NCBI RefSeq assembly: GCF_000242895.2
Contig: NC_021171.1
Span: 3,816,001-3,880,000, forward strand
DNA length: 64,000 nt
Direction of reading: 5' to 3'
Source of the DNA: Bacillus sp. 1NLA3E
GTDB taxonomy: Bacteria > Bacillota > Bacilli > Bacillales > Cytobacillaceae
Part shown: piece by piece, positions 8,647 through 17,064 of the stretch
How positions within the stretch are numbered: the stretch's first letter is position 1
How the letters are laid out: every line of letters starts with the position of its first letter
Notes under the pieces: model-generated
What the model was told of the DNA's origin: nothing
The model's input: the letters and a program-made list of their open reading frames with translations, nothing else
Database searches by the model: none
Position numbers and translations under genes: made by a program

Positions 8647-10074
8647 TTATTTAACTGGAGGCTGTTGCGCTGGGAAGTAAGAATTGATGGCTTTTTCTTT
8701 CTTTTTAAAGTTATCTTTTTCTTCCACTACAGCCTTCTTCACTTTTTCAATCTCTGTATTTAATTCCTCAATACTAACACCCTTCTTAACAAGCTCCTCT
8801 GTTGCAATGCGAATCGCTTCATTAGAGGCTTCAAGGGATATTCTTAATGAATTCATCGATCCTTGTGGATTATGGAACCCGGCTGAGCTTTCAGCGGCAA
8901 CAATATCCCAGAACCATTGTCCTTTACGAATTTGATCCTGCGCCAACTTCACCTTGTCTGCACTCACTCCAGATGTAATCATTTTATTCACATAGTAATG
9001 AGAAGTAATCGAAACATCCTCAGCTTGGTGTAAGCCTTCCATATGAGTATCTTGGATATCAGTAACACGATCTTTCAATTCATCCAATTCACGGTTAGTA
9101 TGACAAGTTCCGCAAGATGTTTTCATCGTCTTAAGTGGAGATGTCCACCAGTGAGAACTAATTTTTTTCTTACCGTCTACACGTTCATACGGCATATGAC
9201 AATCAGCACAAGCCACATTTGCTTTTCCGTGTGGTCCTTCTGAAGATGTTTCAAAATCAGGATGCTGAGATTTCAACATTGGAGTACCTGAAACATTACT
9301 GATCCAGTCTTTCTCAAAGCCTTTTTCTTTTGCGGTAGTTTCATAGTATTTAAACATATCTTCTGGTTTGAACCCATTTGCCCACGGGAATGTTACTTCA
9401 CTATTTTTAGCATCAAAATAGTACTCAACATGACATTGCCCACAAACATAGCTACGCATTTCATTTTTTGTTGGGTTTGACATATCCACACCTTTGGATT
9501 CCATCGCTTTCACAAAACTTGGACGAGTCACCCGTAAATCCATTGTTTCAGGATCGTGACAGTCAGAGCATCCAATTGGCGAATGGCCCATTGACTCCGC
9601 TTTTGGCCAAATTTCTGAATTAAAGTTTCCACTCCAATAAGCGTCTCCCATTTCCTCAATCATATGAGGGACAGCAGTTGACTTACATGTTAAACAGGAA
9701 CCAACTGACTTGTCATTAATCCGTGCAACTGACCGAATATCATCGAGTGCATAAATATGACCCCGGTCTTCATTATATTCTGTCGCAAATCCGTAACCAT
9801 TGAACAAGATTGGTAAATATGGTTCTTTATCCTGATCAAATTTACTTCGCTTAACAGATCCACTATATTTTGTATCTTCCATTTTTTCGTTTTTCTTGTA
9901 GCTATCATATTGAAGCGGAAATAAATCTTTAAATGCTTCATTGCTGATTTCATCTTTTGATAAACCCGTTTTCAGTTCACTGGCATTTTCTTTTTCTTTA
10001 GCGCCAGAACAGCCTGAAATGATGAATATGACAGCGACTAGTAAAATATAAGTCCAACGATAATTCCTAGCCAT
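8647..10074 (-). CDS. nrfA: Ammonia-forming cytochrome c nitrite reductase, NrfA
   Basis: A 475-residue pentaheme c-type cytochrome that reduces nitrite to ammonium with six electrons (EC 1.7.2.2). Heme sites are CLTCK (127-131, the unusual active-site heme with a Lys ligand), CSDCH (169), CGQCH (211), CADCH (289) and CGTCH (321). The N-terminus is a lipoprotein signal with ISGC and Cys22 for lipidation, so the enzyme is anchored outside the cytoplasmic membrane. It overlaps nrfH by 8 bp and ends the operon. The CxxCK site normally needs a dedicated heme lyase; the CcmF/CcmH genes upstream in the same operon are the obvious candidates. Confidence 0.97.
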   Translation of the reverse strand: MARNYRWTYILLVAVIFIISGCSGAKEKENASELKTGLSKDEISNEAFKDLFPLQYDSYKKNEKMEDTKYSGSVKRSKFDQDKEPYLPILFNGYGFATEYNEDRGHIYALDDIRSVARINDKSVGSCLTCKSTAVPHMIEEMGDAYWSGNFNSEIWPKAESMGHSPIGCSDCHDPETMDLRVTRPSFVKAMESKGVDMSNPTKNEMRSYVCGQCHVEYYFDAKNSEVTFPWANGFKPEDMFKYYETTAKEKGFEKDWISNVSGTPMLKSQHPDFETSSEGPHGKANVACADCHMPYERVDGKKKISSHWWTSPLKTMKTSCGTCHTNRELDELKDRVTDIQDTHMEGLHQAEDVSITSHYYVNKMITSGVSADKVKLAQDQIRKGQWFWDIVAAESSAGFHNPQGSMNSLRISLEASNEAIRIATEELVKKGVSIEELNTEIEKVKKAVVEEKDNFKKKEKAINSYFPAQQPPVK

Positions 10075-10591
10075 TGCTCATCGTTCCTCCCTTTTCTTGT
10101 AAAAGTTCTCCCTTTTTAGCTGGTTTGTAAAAATCTTCATTCTTAAAACCTTTCCCGTGCGGTACCGACTGATGACAGTTTGTACAGCTTTCTTTTGCAT
10201 CATGTGAAACATTCTTCAAAGTGCTCTTGTGGCAATTCATACAATTGTGATTAATCGCCTCTTTTGAACCATCAGTTGGATGGAGCACCTCTGGTATATC
10301 TTCCTCGCCTAACGTATTGTAATAAACGTGACCAAGCCCTGACTTTGCTTTAAATGTATACTTACTCACCAATGAGTCATGTGGTAAGTGGCAAGCAGCA
10401 CACGCGAGCTCTGCGTGTGGAGAATCAGTGAATGAATCATAGACATTGGTCATAATATGACAGCTCTTACAAAATTCTGCTGAATCTGTGTATGCCAAGG
10501 TTTTCACTGTTACAACTGAAAGGACGATTCCGAGAAATAATCCTATCAACAAAAGTAAGCGCTTATCTATTGCGAGCAACCTTTTCATCAT
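10067..10591 (-). CDS. nrfH: NrfH, quinol-oxidising cytochrome c subunit
   Basis: A tetraheme NapC/NirT-family cytochrome of 174 residues that takes electrons from menaquinol and passes them to NrfA. One N-terminal transmembrane helix is followed by four CxxCH sites (CKSCH, CAACH, CMNCH, CTNCH). The first ATG of the ATG-ATG pair at 10591 has GGGAGGTG 5 bases before it, better than an upstream in-frame ATG at 10618. The menaquinone genes in the same window supply the likely electron donor. Confidence 0.95.
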   Translation of the reverse strand: MMKRLLAIDKRLLLLIGLFLGIVLSVVTVKTLAYTDSAEFCKSCHIMTNVYDSFTDSPHAELACAACHLPHDSLVSKYTFKAKSGLGHVYYNTLGEEDIPEVLHPTDGSKEAINHNCMNCHKSTLKNVSHDAKESCTNCHQSVPHGKGFKNEDFYKPAKKGELLQEKGGTMSNG

Positions 10592-10657
10592 GTTTTCACC
10601 TCCCTGGTAAAAATTCATTTCTATTTATTAAAACACTTGATAGTGCTCTAACCATGG

Positions 10658-11161
10658 TTAGTGAAGCTTTTCAACTATATCAATCAACTTTTTCTTCGTC
10701 GTTGGTCCAGTGATTCTTTTTCTAATCACCCCTTTACCATCAATAATGATTGTTTCAGGTTGACCAACTACGTTGTAGTTTTTAGCGGTTCCTTCTTTTG
10801 TATCAAGCAGGTAGATGAGCTTTGAATTATTTTTTTGAATATAATTTTTAACCCGATTGGTTGTTTCGCCCTTTGCTAAAACGAAAAACTGGGCATCTTT
10901 ATATTCTGACCCAAACGCTTCTAGTTCTGGGGCCTCGTCAAGACATGGACCACACCATGTGGTGAAAAAATTCATCACGATGATTTTCCCTCTATAATCA
11001 GAAAGCTTATAAGCTTTTCCATTTACATCCTTTAAACTAAAATCTTTAGCCTTATCGCCTAGATCAGCCGTTGTAGCTTTCCCACTTAAACCATTCACCA
11101 AAAAACCCAAAAAGACCACTACCACGACAATCACCATGACTGAGATAGGATTCTTTTTCAT
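10658..11161 (-). CDS. Membrane-tethered thioredoxin-like protein (ResA/CcmG type)
   Basis: A 167-residue protein with an N-terminal membrane anchor (about residues 7-24) and an extracytoplasmic TlpA/ResA-type thioredoxin fold. The active-site pair is C70-G-P-C73 in TTWCGPCLD, and the cis-Pro region is GQPETIIID. ResA and CcmG reduce the disulfide of apocytochrome CxxCH sites before heme attachment. Its place between the CcmH/CcmI-like genes and nrfHA indicates that it serves these nine heme sites. A general ResA elsewhere in the genome is not excluded. Confidence 0.9.
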   Translation of the reverse strand: MKKNPISVMVIVVVVVFLGFLVNGLSGKATTADLGDKAKDFSLKDVNGKAYKLSDYRGKIIVMNFFTTWCGPCLDEAPELEAFGSEYKDAQFFVLAKGETTNRVKNYIQKNNSKLIYLLDTKEGTAKNYNVVGQPETIIIDGKGVIRKRITGPTTKKKLIDIVEKLH

Positions 11162-11167
11162 CTATTT

Positions 11168-11563
11168 CTAAAAGGAGGAATCTCTTTCATCCTTCCTACC
11201 TTCCTTTCTGTGCTTACTGCGGATATTTTTTAATTCAAGTAAAATTTCATGATCTATATTTGAATGGTCAACAGTTTCTTTTTGCTTATAAAAGGGCTGG
11301 TCTTCCAGTTGGAAGTAGTCTGCCGCCATGATTTGGTAGCGCTCCTTCATTTCCTGAAAATCAACCTCGGGTATTTTTTTCATTAAAAAATCCATTTCTA
11401 ATTCGTTTACTGCTGAATAAATCATTTCAACAGATGCCCTATCTTGCTGCTTTTGGTAAATCGATGAAGTCTTCGTTTTCTGGTTATAAAAAGGAGAAAC
11501 GATAAGATAAAAACAAATAATTGTTACAAAGGAACCAATAATCAAAAACAAAATATCCATCAT
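11168..11563 (-). CDS. CcmI-like small membrane protein
   Basis: A 131-residue protein with one N-terminal membrane helix (about 3-24) and a charged cytoplasmic part. The segment AVNELEMDFLMKKIPEVDFQEM resembles the short helical pair after the first helix of CcmI/CycH, but the TPR domain of full-length CcmI is absent. It is 6 bp upstream of the thioredoxin gene and 36 bp downstream of ccmH. I infer a role as adaptor in the heme lyase complex. Confidence 0.65.
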   Translation of the reverse strand: MMDILFLIIGSFVTIICFYLIVSPFYNQKTKTSSIYQKQQDRASVEMIYSAVNELEMDFLMKKIPEVDFQEMKERYQIMAADYFQLEDQPFYKQKETVDHSNIDHEILLELKNIRSKHRKEGRKDERDSSF

Positions 11564-11599
11564 TCATTCGCTCCTTCCGCATACTAAGAGACTGATTGA

Positions 11600-12079
11600 C
11601 TAAAATAATTTCCGTCGTTCTTCATCCATTGTTTTTTCAAATATTTCTCGCTCGATATCATTCTGCCATTGTAATGGGGTCGGACTAGTTTCAATTGAAT
11701 CTTTTGCCTTAAAGGTGAATTTTTGCATCCCCTTTATAACAATCCAAAGCCCCAATAAAAGACCTACAGCTGGCATAGCCCACGCAAATATTCCAGCCCA
11801 GCTTGTCCCTGGTGTTCGTAGGGCTGCCTGCCCATACTCATCAACATAGGATTTTATAATGTCGTTCTGAGACTTTCCCTCATTTAACATGTCGACGACT
11901 TCTTCATAATAGATTTTTTTCACTGAACAAGTTGATAAGTCATGGTCGGCATGCCCTTGCATGTCCAACTGTTCGATTACATGTTGAAATTCCTTCGAGT
12001 TATAAGTAAAAGCTGCAAATGAAAAATTTGGAACAATCGATAGAAATAGAAAAGTTATCACCGCTATTTTTCGTTTCAT
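11600..12079 (-). CDS. ccmH: CcmH/NrfF-type cytochrome c maturation protein with one Cys
   Basis: A 159-residue protein with a signal peptide (1-22), a CcmH-type three-helix domain (VVDMLNEGKSQNDIIKSYVDEYGQAALRTP, 61-90) and a membrane helix near 95-117. Family members normally carry an LRCxxCQ redox motif. Here the corresponding site reads DLSTCSVKK, so only Cys51 is present. A normal dithiol-disulfide cycle within this protein is therefore impossible; it might form mixed disulfides or only chaperone the apocytochrome. The gene lies 6 bp after ccmF. Confidence 0.85.
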   Translation of the reverse strand: MKRKIAVITFLFLSIVPNFSFAAFTYNSKEFQHVIEQLDMQGHADHDLSTCSVKKIYYEEVVDMLNEGKSQNDIIKSYVDEYGQAALRTPGTSWAGIFAWAMPAVGLLLGLWIVIKGMQKFTFKAKDSIETSPTPLQWQNDIEREIFEKTMDEERRKLF

Positions 12080-12085
12080 TTCCGA

Positions 12086-14083
12086 TCACACACCTTCCGA
12101 GCGTCTTAAAGGGTGCAGGTTTATCCGATGAAATGCTGTTTTTCCGCCGATTAAGGCGATCGCTATTCCTAGGACCATGATGAATCCTCCTACCCAAATC
12201 CAACTAACAAACGGATTTACTTTCACAAGAAAGGTAGCTTTTTGTTTGTTCTCCCAAGAGCTTAATACTACATATAAATCTTCCTTTATATTTGTTTTGA
12301 TTGCTACTTCTGTCGAAGGTTCTGGCCAATTGCTATAAAAAATCTTTTTTGGGACAATGGTTCCATCATTTATATCCTTAAATTTAACGCTTACATCTGC
12401 AAAGACTGTATCATTCCCTCGCACTGTCTTTTCAGTAAGGCCGTTAAAGGTTAAACGATAGTCACCAATCGCAAATGTTTGACCTTTATCCACTGTTTTC
12501 AAAACTTCCTGTGAATAGGTATGGGAGGAAATGATCCCAACAGCTAGAATGGCCATCCCTATATGAACAACATAGCCACCGTATCTGCGTTGGTTCTTTA
12601 TGGTTAACCGAAAAACTGCTTTCAAAAGGTTTTCATTCGTTGCCTTTTTCCGTGCCTTCATTCCCCGCCAAAATTCTAGGAAATGAGTGCAAAACATAAA
12701 TACCGAAGCAGATAAGCCAATGATGGCAAACACCCCATGAATACCAGACAAGACCATTGCGATTCCGAAAAGGACTGCCACAAGAAATGGACCCATGATA
12801 TTTCGGATAAACCGACTAAAAACAGCCTTTTGCCAGGAGATTAGTGGGCATATAGCCATGAGGATAATTAAACAAAGCATGATTGGCGCCATTACTTTAT
12901 TAAAGTAAGGGGCTCCCACATTAACTTTTATCCCTATGATTGATTCTGAAACTAGTGGATACATCGTTCCCCACAGAACAGCAAAAGCTGCTGCAATCAG
13001 AATTAGATTGTTTAATAAAAAGCTGCTTTCTTTTGAAAAATACGCTTCTATTGGGCTTGTTTCTTTTTTAATCAATTGATATCTTGAGATGGCAATATAA
13101 ATAGCAAACAATGCCATGAATGACATAAAAATTAAAAAGTAAGTACCGAGATTGGTATCACCAAAGGCATGAACACTTGTTAGCACACCACTTCTTACTA
13201 AAAAGGTCCCAAATAACGTTAAAATATAAGAAATAATGATAAGACTTATATTCCATGTTCTTAACATGTTTTTCCGTTCTTGTATCATCACAGAGTGCAA
13301 AAACGCTGAAGCCGTGAGCCATGGTAGGAACGAAGCATTTTCAACTGGATCCCAAGCCCAGTAGCCGCCCCAGCCAAGCTCTAAATACGCCCACCAGCCT
13401 CCGATAATATTACCTAATGTTAAAAATAACCATGCAGTTAATGTCCAACGTCTTGTTAATTTGATCCATTCTGCATCCATTCTTTTCATCATAAGTGCAG
13501 CAATCGCAAAGGCAAATGGAACAGCTAAACCGACATAACCTAAATACAAGGTGACTGGGTGAAGGACCATCCCTGGATTTTGCAGCATTGGATTTAATCC
13601 TTTTCCATCCGGTGGAATGATGTCACTCATCGCAAATGGATTTACACTTACCAGAAGAACGAGAAAGAAAAATACAATATTAGCTAAAAGGATGCTCGAA
13701 ACATATGGAATCATTTCGTTATGTTTGTTTCTCTTTGAAAGCACGATCATCCCTGTATAACAACAAAGCAAGAAAAGCCATAATAGTAACGATCCTGCAT
13801 TACCTGCCCAAAAGGCCGTTAGCTTATAGACAAGCGGCAACTCAAGATTTGTATATGCTGCCACATATTTATATTGGAACTGGCTTGTGCCAAGTATATA
13901 AAATAGAAGAAACGCAGCAATGCTTGATACGAAAGTAAGAGATAAGATTCCGCCTTTAGCACTTTGAAGCCAAATCTCACTCTTTTTCCTAATCCCGATT
14001 ACAATAGCAGTCAAGGAATAAATAGAAATTACTAAACCGAGAATAAGTGAAATGTTTCCTAATAGATAAATGCTAAACACCAC
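12086..14083 (-). CDS. ccmF: CcmF/NrfE-type heme lyase
   Basis: A polytopic membrane protein of about 665 residues with a clear WWD heme-handling domain (WWAYLELGWGGYWAWDPVENASF, residues 230-252, shown here as two parts: WWAYLELGWGG and YWAWDPVENASF) and flanking His residues (HPVTLY at 175; LH at 263). It belongs to System I (CcmF/NrfE) rather than the System II ResBC lyase usual in Bacillus. A large extracytoplasmic loop lies near the C-terminus before the last helix. Start choice is uncertain because two GTG codons are adjacent. No CcmA, B, C, D or E gene is in the window. Confidence 0.92.
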   Translation of the reverse strand: MVFSIYLLGNISLILGLVISIYSLTAIVIGIRKKSEIWLQSAKGGILSLTFVSSIAAFLLFYILGTSQFQYKYVAAYTNLELPLVYKLTAFWAGNAGSLLLWLFLLCCYTGMIVLSKRNKHNEMIPYVSSILLANIVFFFLVLLVSVNPFAMSDIIPPDGKGLNPMLQNPGMVLHPVTLYLGYVGLAVPFAFAIAALMMKRMDAEWIKLTRRWTLTAWLFLTLGNIIGGWWAYLELGWGGYWAWDPVENASFLPWLTASAFLHSVMIQERKNMLRTWNISLIIISYILTLFGTFLVRSGVLTSVHAFGDTNLGTYFLIFMSFMALFAIYIAISRYQLIKKETSPIEAYFSKESSFLLNNLILIAAAFAVLWGTMYPLVSESIIGIKVNVGAPYFNKVMAPIMLCLIILMAICPLISWQKAVFSRFIRNIMGPFLVAVLFGIAMVLSGIHGVFAIIGLSASVFMFCTHFLEFWRGMKARKKATNENLLKAVFRLTIKNQRRYGGYVVHIGMAILAVGIISSHTYSQEVLKTVDKGQTFAIGDYRLTFNGLTEKTVRGNDTVFADVSVKFKDINDGTIVPKKIFYSNWPEPSTEVAIKTNIKEDLYVVLSSWENKQKATFLVKVNPFVSWIWVGGFIMVLGIAIALIGGKTAFHRINLHPLRRSEGV

Positions 14084-14151
14084 CTTCGCCTGTCTAATTT
14101 ATGGTTACTCTCCTGATGAATTAATAACAAGACGGTCAGAATCATTATGGT

Positions 14152-15138
14152 TTATTCGACAAGCTTCCGAAGCAATTCCTGATATTCTTCCTCCGAGATG
14201 TTTCCTTCAAGTAACATTCCTCTGAGTCGTTTCTTTTTTGTTTCAAGATCTGTCTGACCTAAATCAATATCAGGAAGACTAGTTTCTTTCTTTTTCTTCT
14301 TGGCTTTTCTCTTCAGGAATAATAAGACAAGAATAGCGACCACACCACTAATTCCACCAACTCCACCTACCATTACTCCCATAGAAAGAGTCTTATTTTT
14401 CTTTACCTGCCCTTGTTTAGCGGTTTTGTCCCCCATTTCAGCCATTATATCCATTGTTGTTTTCGAATCTGATCGTTTATATTCCAAATGAAATTTCTTC
14501 GTTTGATCCGGTATCATTCCTTGAATTTGGTACATGAACATGTTCATTCCATAGCCATTTTCCTGATGGGATTCAGCCGCTGGAGTTAACTTGAAGCTAT
14601 TTGTTTTAAGAGGCTCTAAAAATAAAATTCTTACTAAACCAATATTGGCAAAGCTTTTAAATTGGTAGTCCAACGTATTTTTCTTTTGATTGACTTTTAT
14701 ATCATTTGTATAATACTCAACTACAAATTTATAGAACTCCCCAGGTTGAACATCTTCACTAGTCGTCCATGAAATGGTTCCCCTGTCCTTATTTATGTCA
14801 TACTCAATTTCGTTCATTTTTGAACCATCACGATTGTAATCAGCGACAAATCCGATGCGAAAGTCTTTTGATTTTACAGGAAGGGGAATTTCGATTTGAC
14901 CTCTTTGGGGTTGAGCACTTTTGTTCATTAATGATGCATGAAGTCCGACTAATAATGGTGGATGATCCTTCTTTTTGTCCATTGGATGATAAGAGTATTC
15001 TGGCATCAATTGAATGGAAAGCTCCTCCATTGAGAGAATCGGAGAATTCGTATCAACGTTTGATTCAGCGCTCGAATCATTCGGCAAAGTCATTAGCAAA
15101 CACATTAGTAAACTTATATAAAATGCAGTCTTCCTCAT
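14152..15138 (-). CDS. Unknown secreted/membrane protein heading the nrf-ccm operon
   Basis: A 328-residue protein. Residues 1-24 are a signal peptide, 30-225 a predicted beta-rich extracytoplasmic domain without Cys, 252-276 a membrane helix, and 277-290 a Lys-rich stretch. A C-terminal helical pair follows (KRLRGMLLEGNISEEEYQEL, 304-323) resembling the CcmI/SHOCT-type segment. The start ATG has AAAGGAAG upstream. It is the first gene after the FNR-type box and lies 68 bp before ccmF. I do not recognise a named family; co-transcription suggests a partner of CcmF or an apocytochrome-handling factor. Confidence 0.75.
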   Translation of the reverse strand: MRKTAFYISLLMCLLMTLPNDSSAESNVDTNSPILSMEELSIQLMPEYSYHPMDKKKDHPPLLVGLHASLMNKSAQPQRGQIEIPLPVKSKDFRIGFVADYNRDGSKMNEIEYDINKDRGTISWTTSEDVQPGEFYKFVVEYYTNDIKVNQKKNTLDYQFKSFANIGLVRILFLEPLKTNSFKLTPAAESHQENGYGMNMFMYQIQGMIPDQTKKFHLEYKRSDSKTTMDIMAEMGDKTAKQGQVKKNKTLSMGVMVGGVGGISGVVAILVLLFLKRKAKKKKKETSLPDIDLGQTDLETKKKRLRGMLLEGNISEEEYQELLRKLVE

Positions 15139-15217
15139 CTATGTCTTCCTTTCCAGTGGTAAGTTTATATAAATCAACAACCTTTTAAGCAATCACCCTG
15201 TTATGTAGTACTTCCTT

Positions 15218-15260
15218 ATTTAACGATTTTTCAAGATTGGGTTCTGTGACGTATTTCACA
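15218..15260 (-). promoter_or_regulatory. FNR-type box and promoter of the nrf-ccm operon
   Basis: TGTGA-CGTATT-TCACA at 15245-15260 is a perfect match to the palindrome bound by Fnr in Bacillus (TGTGA-N6-TCACA). On the minus strand TTAAAT at 15218-15223 can serve as -10, which would put the start near 15211 and the box centre at -41.5, the usual position for Fnr activation. This predicts induction without oxygen. Confidence 0.8.
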
Positions 15261-15363
15261 GTTTACCCTCCCATTCGTTACCTTTTTGTGAACTCCGTTT
15301 TAACATCAAATATGTAGTGTTAATGTAGTTTTCGTGTTTGGGGAAAAAAAGCGAGCAAAAACT

Positions 15364-15392
15364 AGCCCCATACAAAGTAAATGTATGAGGCT
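15364..15392 (-). terminator. Terminator after the 59-aa small protein gene
   Basis: AGCCTCATAC pairs with GTATGGGGCT (one wobble) around 9 bases, with T-rich sequence following on the minus strand. Confidence 0.7.
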
Positions 15393-15406
15393 CTTTTTCA
15401 CTATTA

Positions 15407-15586
15407 TTATGAAGATTGTTCTGGTTCTGGATGGAACTTCGACTTTACTGGCTGTCCACCTGTCTTTTCGTAATTTTTCTTCGATTGCTTTACAGGATCG
15501 TAATCGGTTCCAAGTTCCATATCTTGATTATTAACACCATTTCGTGTTTTTTGTTCTGGATTGTTTTGTTTTGAACGCTTTTTCAT
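15407..15586 (-). CDS. Small Lys/Gln-rich protein, spore-protein-like composition
   Basis: A 59-residue hydrophilic protein starting MKKRSKQNNPEQKTRNG and ending in HPEPEQSS, with several stop codons in a row (TAATAATAG). A GGAGTG ribosome site lies 10 bases before the ATG. Composition and size resemble small Bacillus proteins made during sporulation, but I cannot name the family. It lies 16 bp after the ytzC-like gene and shares its terminator. Confidence 0.65.
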   Translation of the reverse strand: MKKRSKQNNPEQKTRNGVNNQDMELGTDYDPVKQSKKNYEKTGGQPVKSKFHPEPEQSS

Positions 15587-15602
15587 GTTCTTTTTTCACT
15601 CC

Positions 15603-15866
15603 TTACTGATCAAGTAAAATCATCGAATTTTGAATTTGCTGAAGCTGGAGCCTCATTCGATGAAGCTGTTCCCGTTGTTGCCCATTTGCACTATGGGCAA
15701 GTCCAGTCAGATCATTATATGTCTCCTCAATTTTGTTCAATGCCTCTGTATAGTTATCGTTGTTGTAATGCTCCTGCTTGTTTGCTTCATTATACTCGTT
15801 TTGTGCAAACCTAATTACGTCCTCACATTGCTGAAAAAAATCATCCATTGATTTACGAGTTGCCAT
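15603..15866 (-). CDS. ytzC: YtzC-like small protein (DUF2524)
   Basis: An 87-residue, largely helical protein (MATRKSMDDFFQQCEDVIR...). The start at 15866 has GGGAGGTG upstream; a longer in-frame version lacks one. Gln/Asn-rich heptad-like helices suggest a coiled coil. The function is unknown. It lies next to mnmL as ytzC does in B. subtilis. Confidence 0.8.
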   Translation of the reverse strand: MATRKSMDDFFQQCEDVIRFAQNEYNEANKQEHYNNDNYTEALNKIEETYNDLTGLAHSANGQQREQLHRMRLQLQQIQNSMILLDQ

Positions 15867-16091
15867 CTTGAGCACCTCCCTTAAAGATGGTGGACATGAA
15901 GCGGATTGCTTCTTTAATATTTTGTTCACAACTGTCATTCCTAACACCATATTCAATGTTTAATTACTTCCAATTCGTACATCTATCTTGGATAACCGCG
16001 ATATTTCATGATACAATTTCACTTATGAATCAAATCACTCGGGTTTTGAGTGTTTTAAAAAATCTTGATTAAGTTTTTAGGAGGATCTGAA

Positions 16092-17036
16092 TTGAATCAG
16101 GCTAACCCCTTTCGATATGCAAGTGATGACAAACGATACCATACATGGAACTACCATTTGCGTCAGACGTTTGGTCATAAAGTATTTAAAATCGCCTTAG
16201 ACGGTGGCTTTGATTGTCCCAATCGTGATGGCACCGTTGCCCATGGAGGATGTACATTTTGTAGTGCAGCAGGGTCTGGTGACTACGCCGGTAATCGTGC
16301 CGAAGACTTAAACACACAATTTCAGGAAATCAAAGCAAAAATGCATGAAAAATGGAAAGACGGAAAGTACATGGCTTACTTCCAAGCATTTACCAACACA
16401 CATGCACCAGTTGAGGTTTTAAAAGAAAAATTTGAAATGGTTTTACAGCAAGAAGGTGTGGTTGGATTATCAATTGCCACTAGACCTGATTGTTTGCCAG
16501 ATGATGTCGTCGAATATTTAGCAGACTTAAATAAACGAACCTATTTATGGGTGGAGCTTGGGCTACAAACTATTCATGAACGAACAGCACTTTTGATTAA
16601 CCGTGCCCATGATTTTCCAAGCTATGTTGAAGGAGTAAACAAGCTCCGCAAACACGGAATTCGTGTCTGTACCCATATCATTAACGGACTTCCCCTAGAA
16701 ACTCCAGAAATGATGATGCAAACAGCACAAGAAGTGGCCAAGCTAGATGTTCAAGGAATTAAAATTCACTTGCTTCATTTATTAAAAGGGACACCCATGG
16801 TCAAACAATACGAAAAAGGGATGCTGGAATTTCTTTCTTTTGAGGATTATGTAAAGTTAGTTTGCGACCAATTGGAGATTTTACCCCCAGAAATGATTGT
16901 GCATCGTATTACCGGGGATGGACCGATTGACTTAATGATTGGGCCGATGTGGAGTGTTAATAAGTGGGAAGTATTAAACGCGATTGATGCTGAACTAAAG
17001 CGACGCAATAGCTGGCAAGGCAAATTTTATGATTAG
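16092..17036 (+). CDS. mnmL: Radical SAM protein MnmL (YtqA)
   Basis: A 314-residue radical SAM enzyme of the YtqA group. The TTG at 16092 is chosen as start because a perfect AGGAGG ends 7 bases before it. Cluster cysteines are C42, C54 and C57 (CPNRDG...GGCTFC), and the barrel continues with LSIATRPDCLP and WVELGLQT. YtqA/MnmL acts with MnmM in making mnm5s2U at the tRNA wobble position. The pair is consecutive here with a 28-bp gap, as in other Bacilli. Confidence 0.92.
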   Translation: MNQANPFRYASDDKRYHTWNYHLRQTFGHKVFKIALDGGFDCPNRDGTVAHGGCTFCSAAGSGDYAGNRAEDLNTQFQEIKAKMHEKWKDGKYMAYFQAFTNTHAPVEVLKEKFEMVLQQEGVVGLSIATRPDCLPDDVVEYLADLNKRTYLWVELGLQTIHERTALLINRAHDFPSYVEGVNKLRKHGIRVCTHIINGLPLETPEMMMQTAQEVAKLDVQGIKIHLLHLLKGTPMVKQYEKGMLEFLSFEDYVKLVCDQLEILPPEMIVHRITGDGPIDLMIGPMWSVNKWEVLNAIDAELKRRNSWQGKFYD

Positions 17037-17064
17037 GCTCTAAACACTGGGGGATTTTCGAAAA

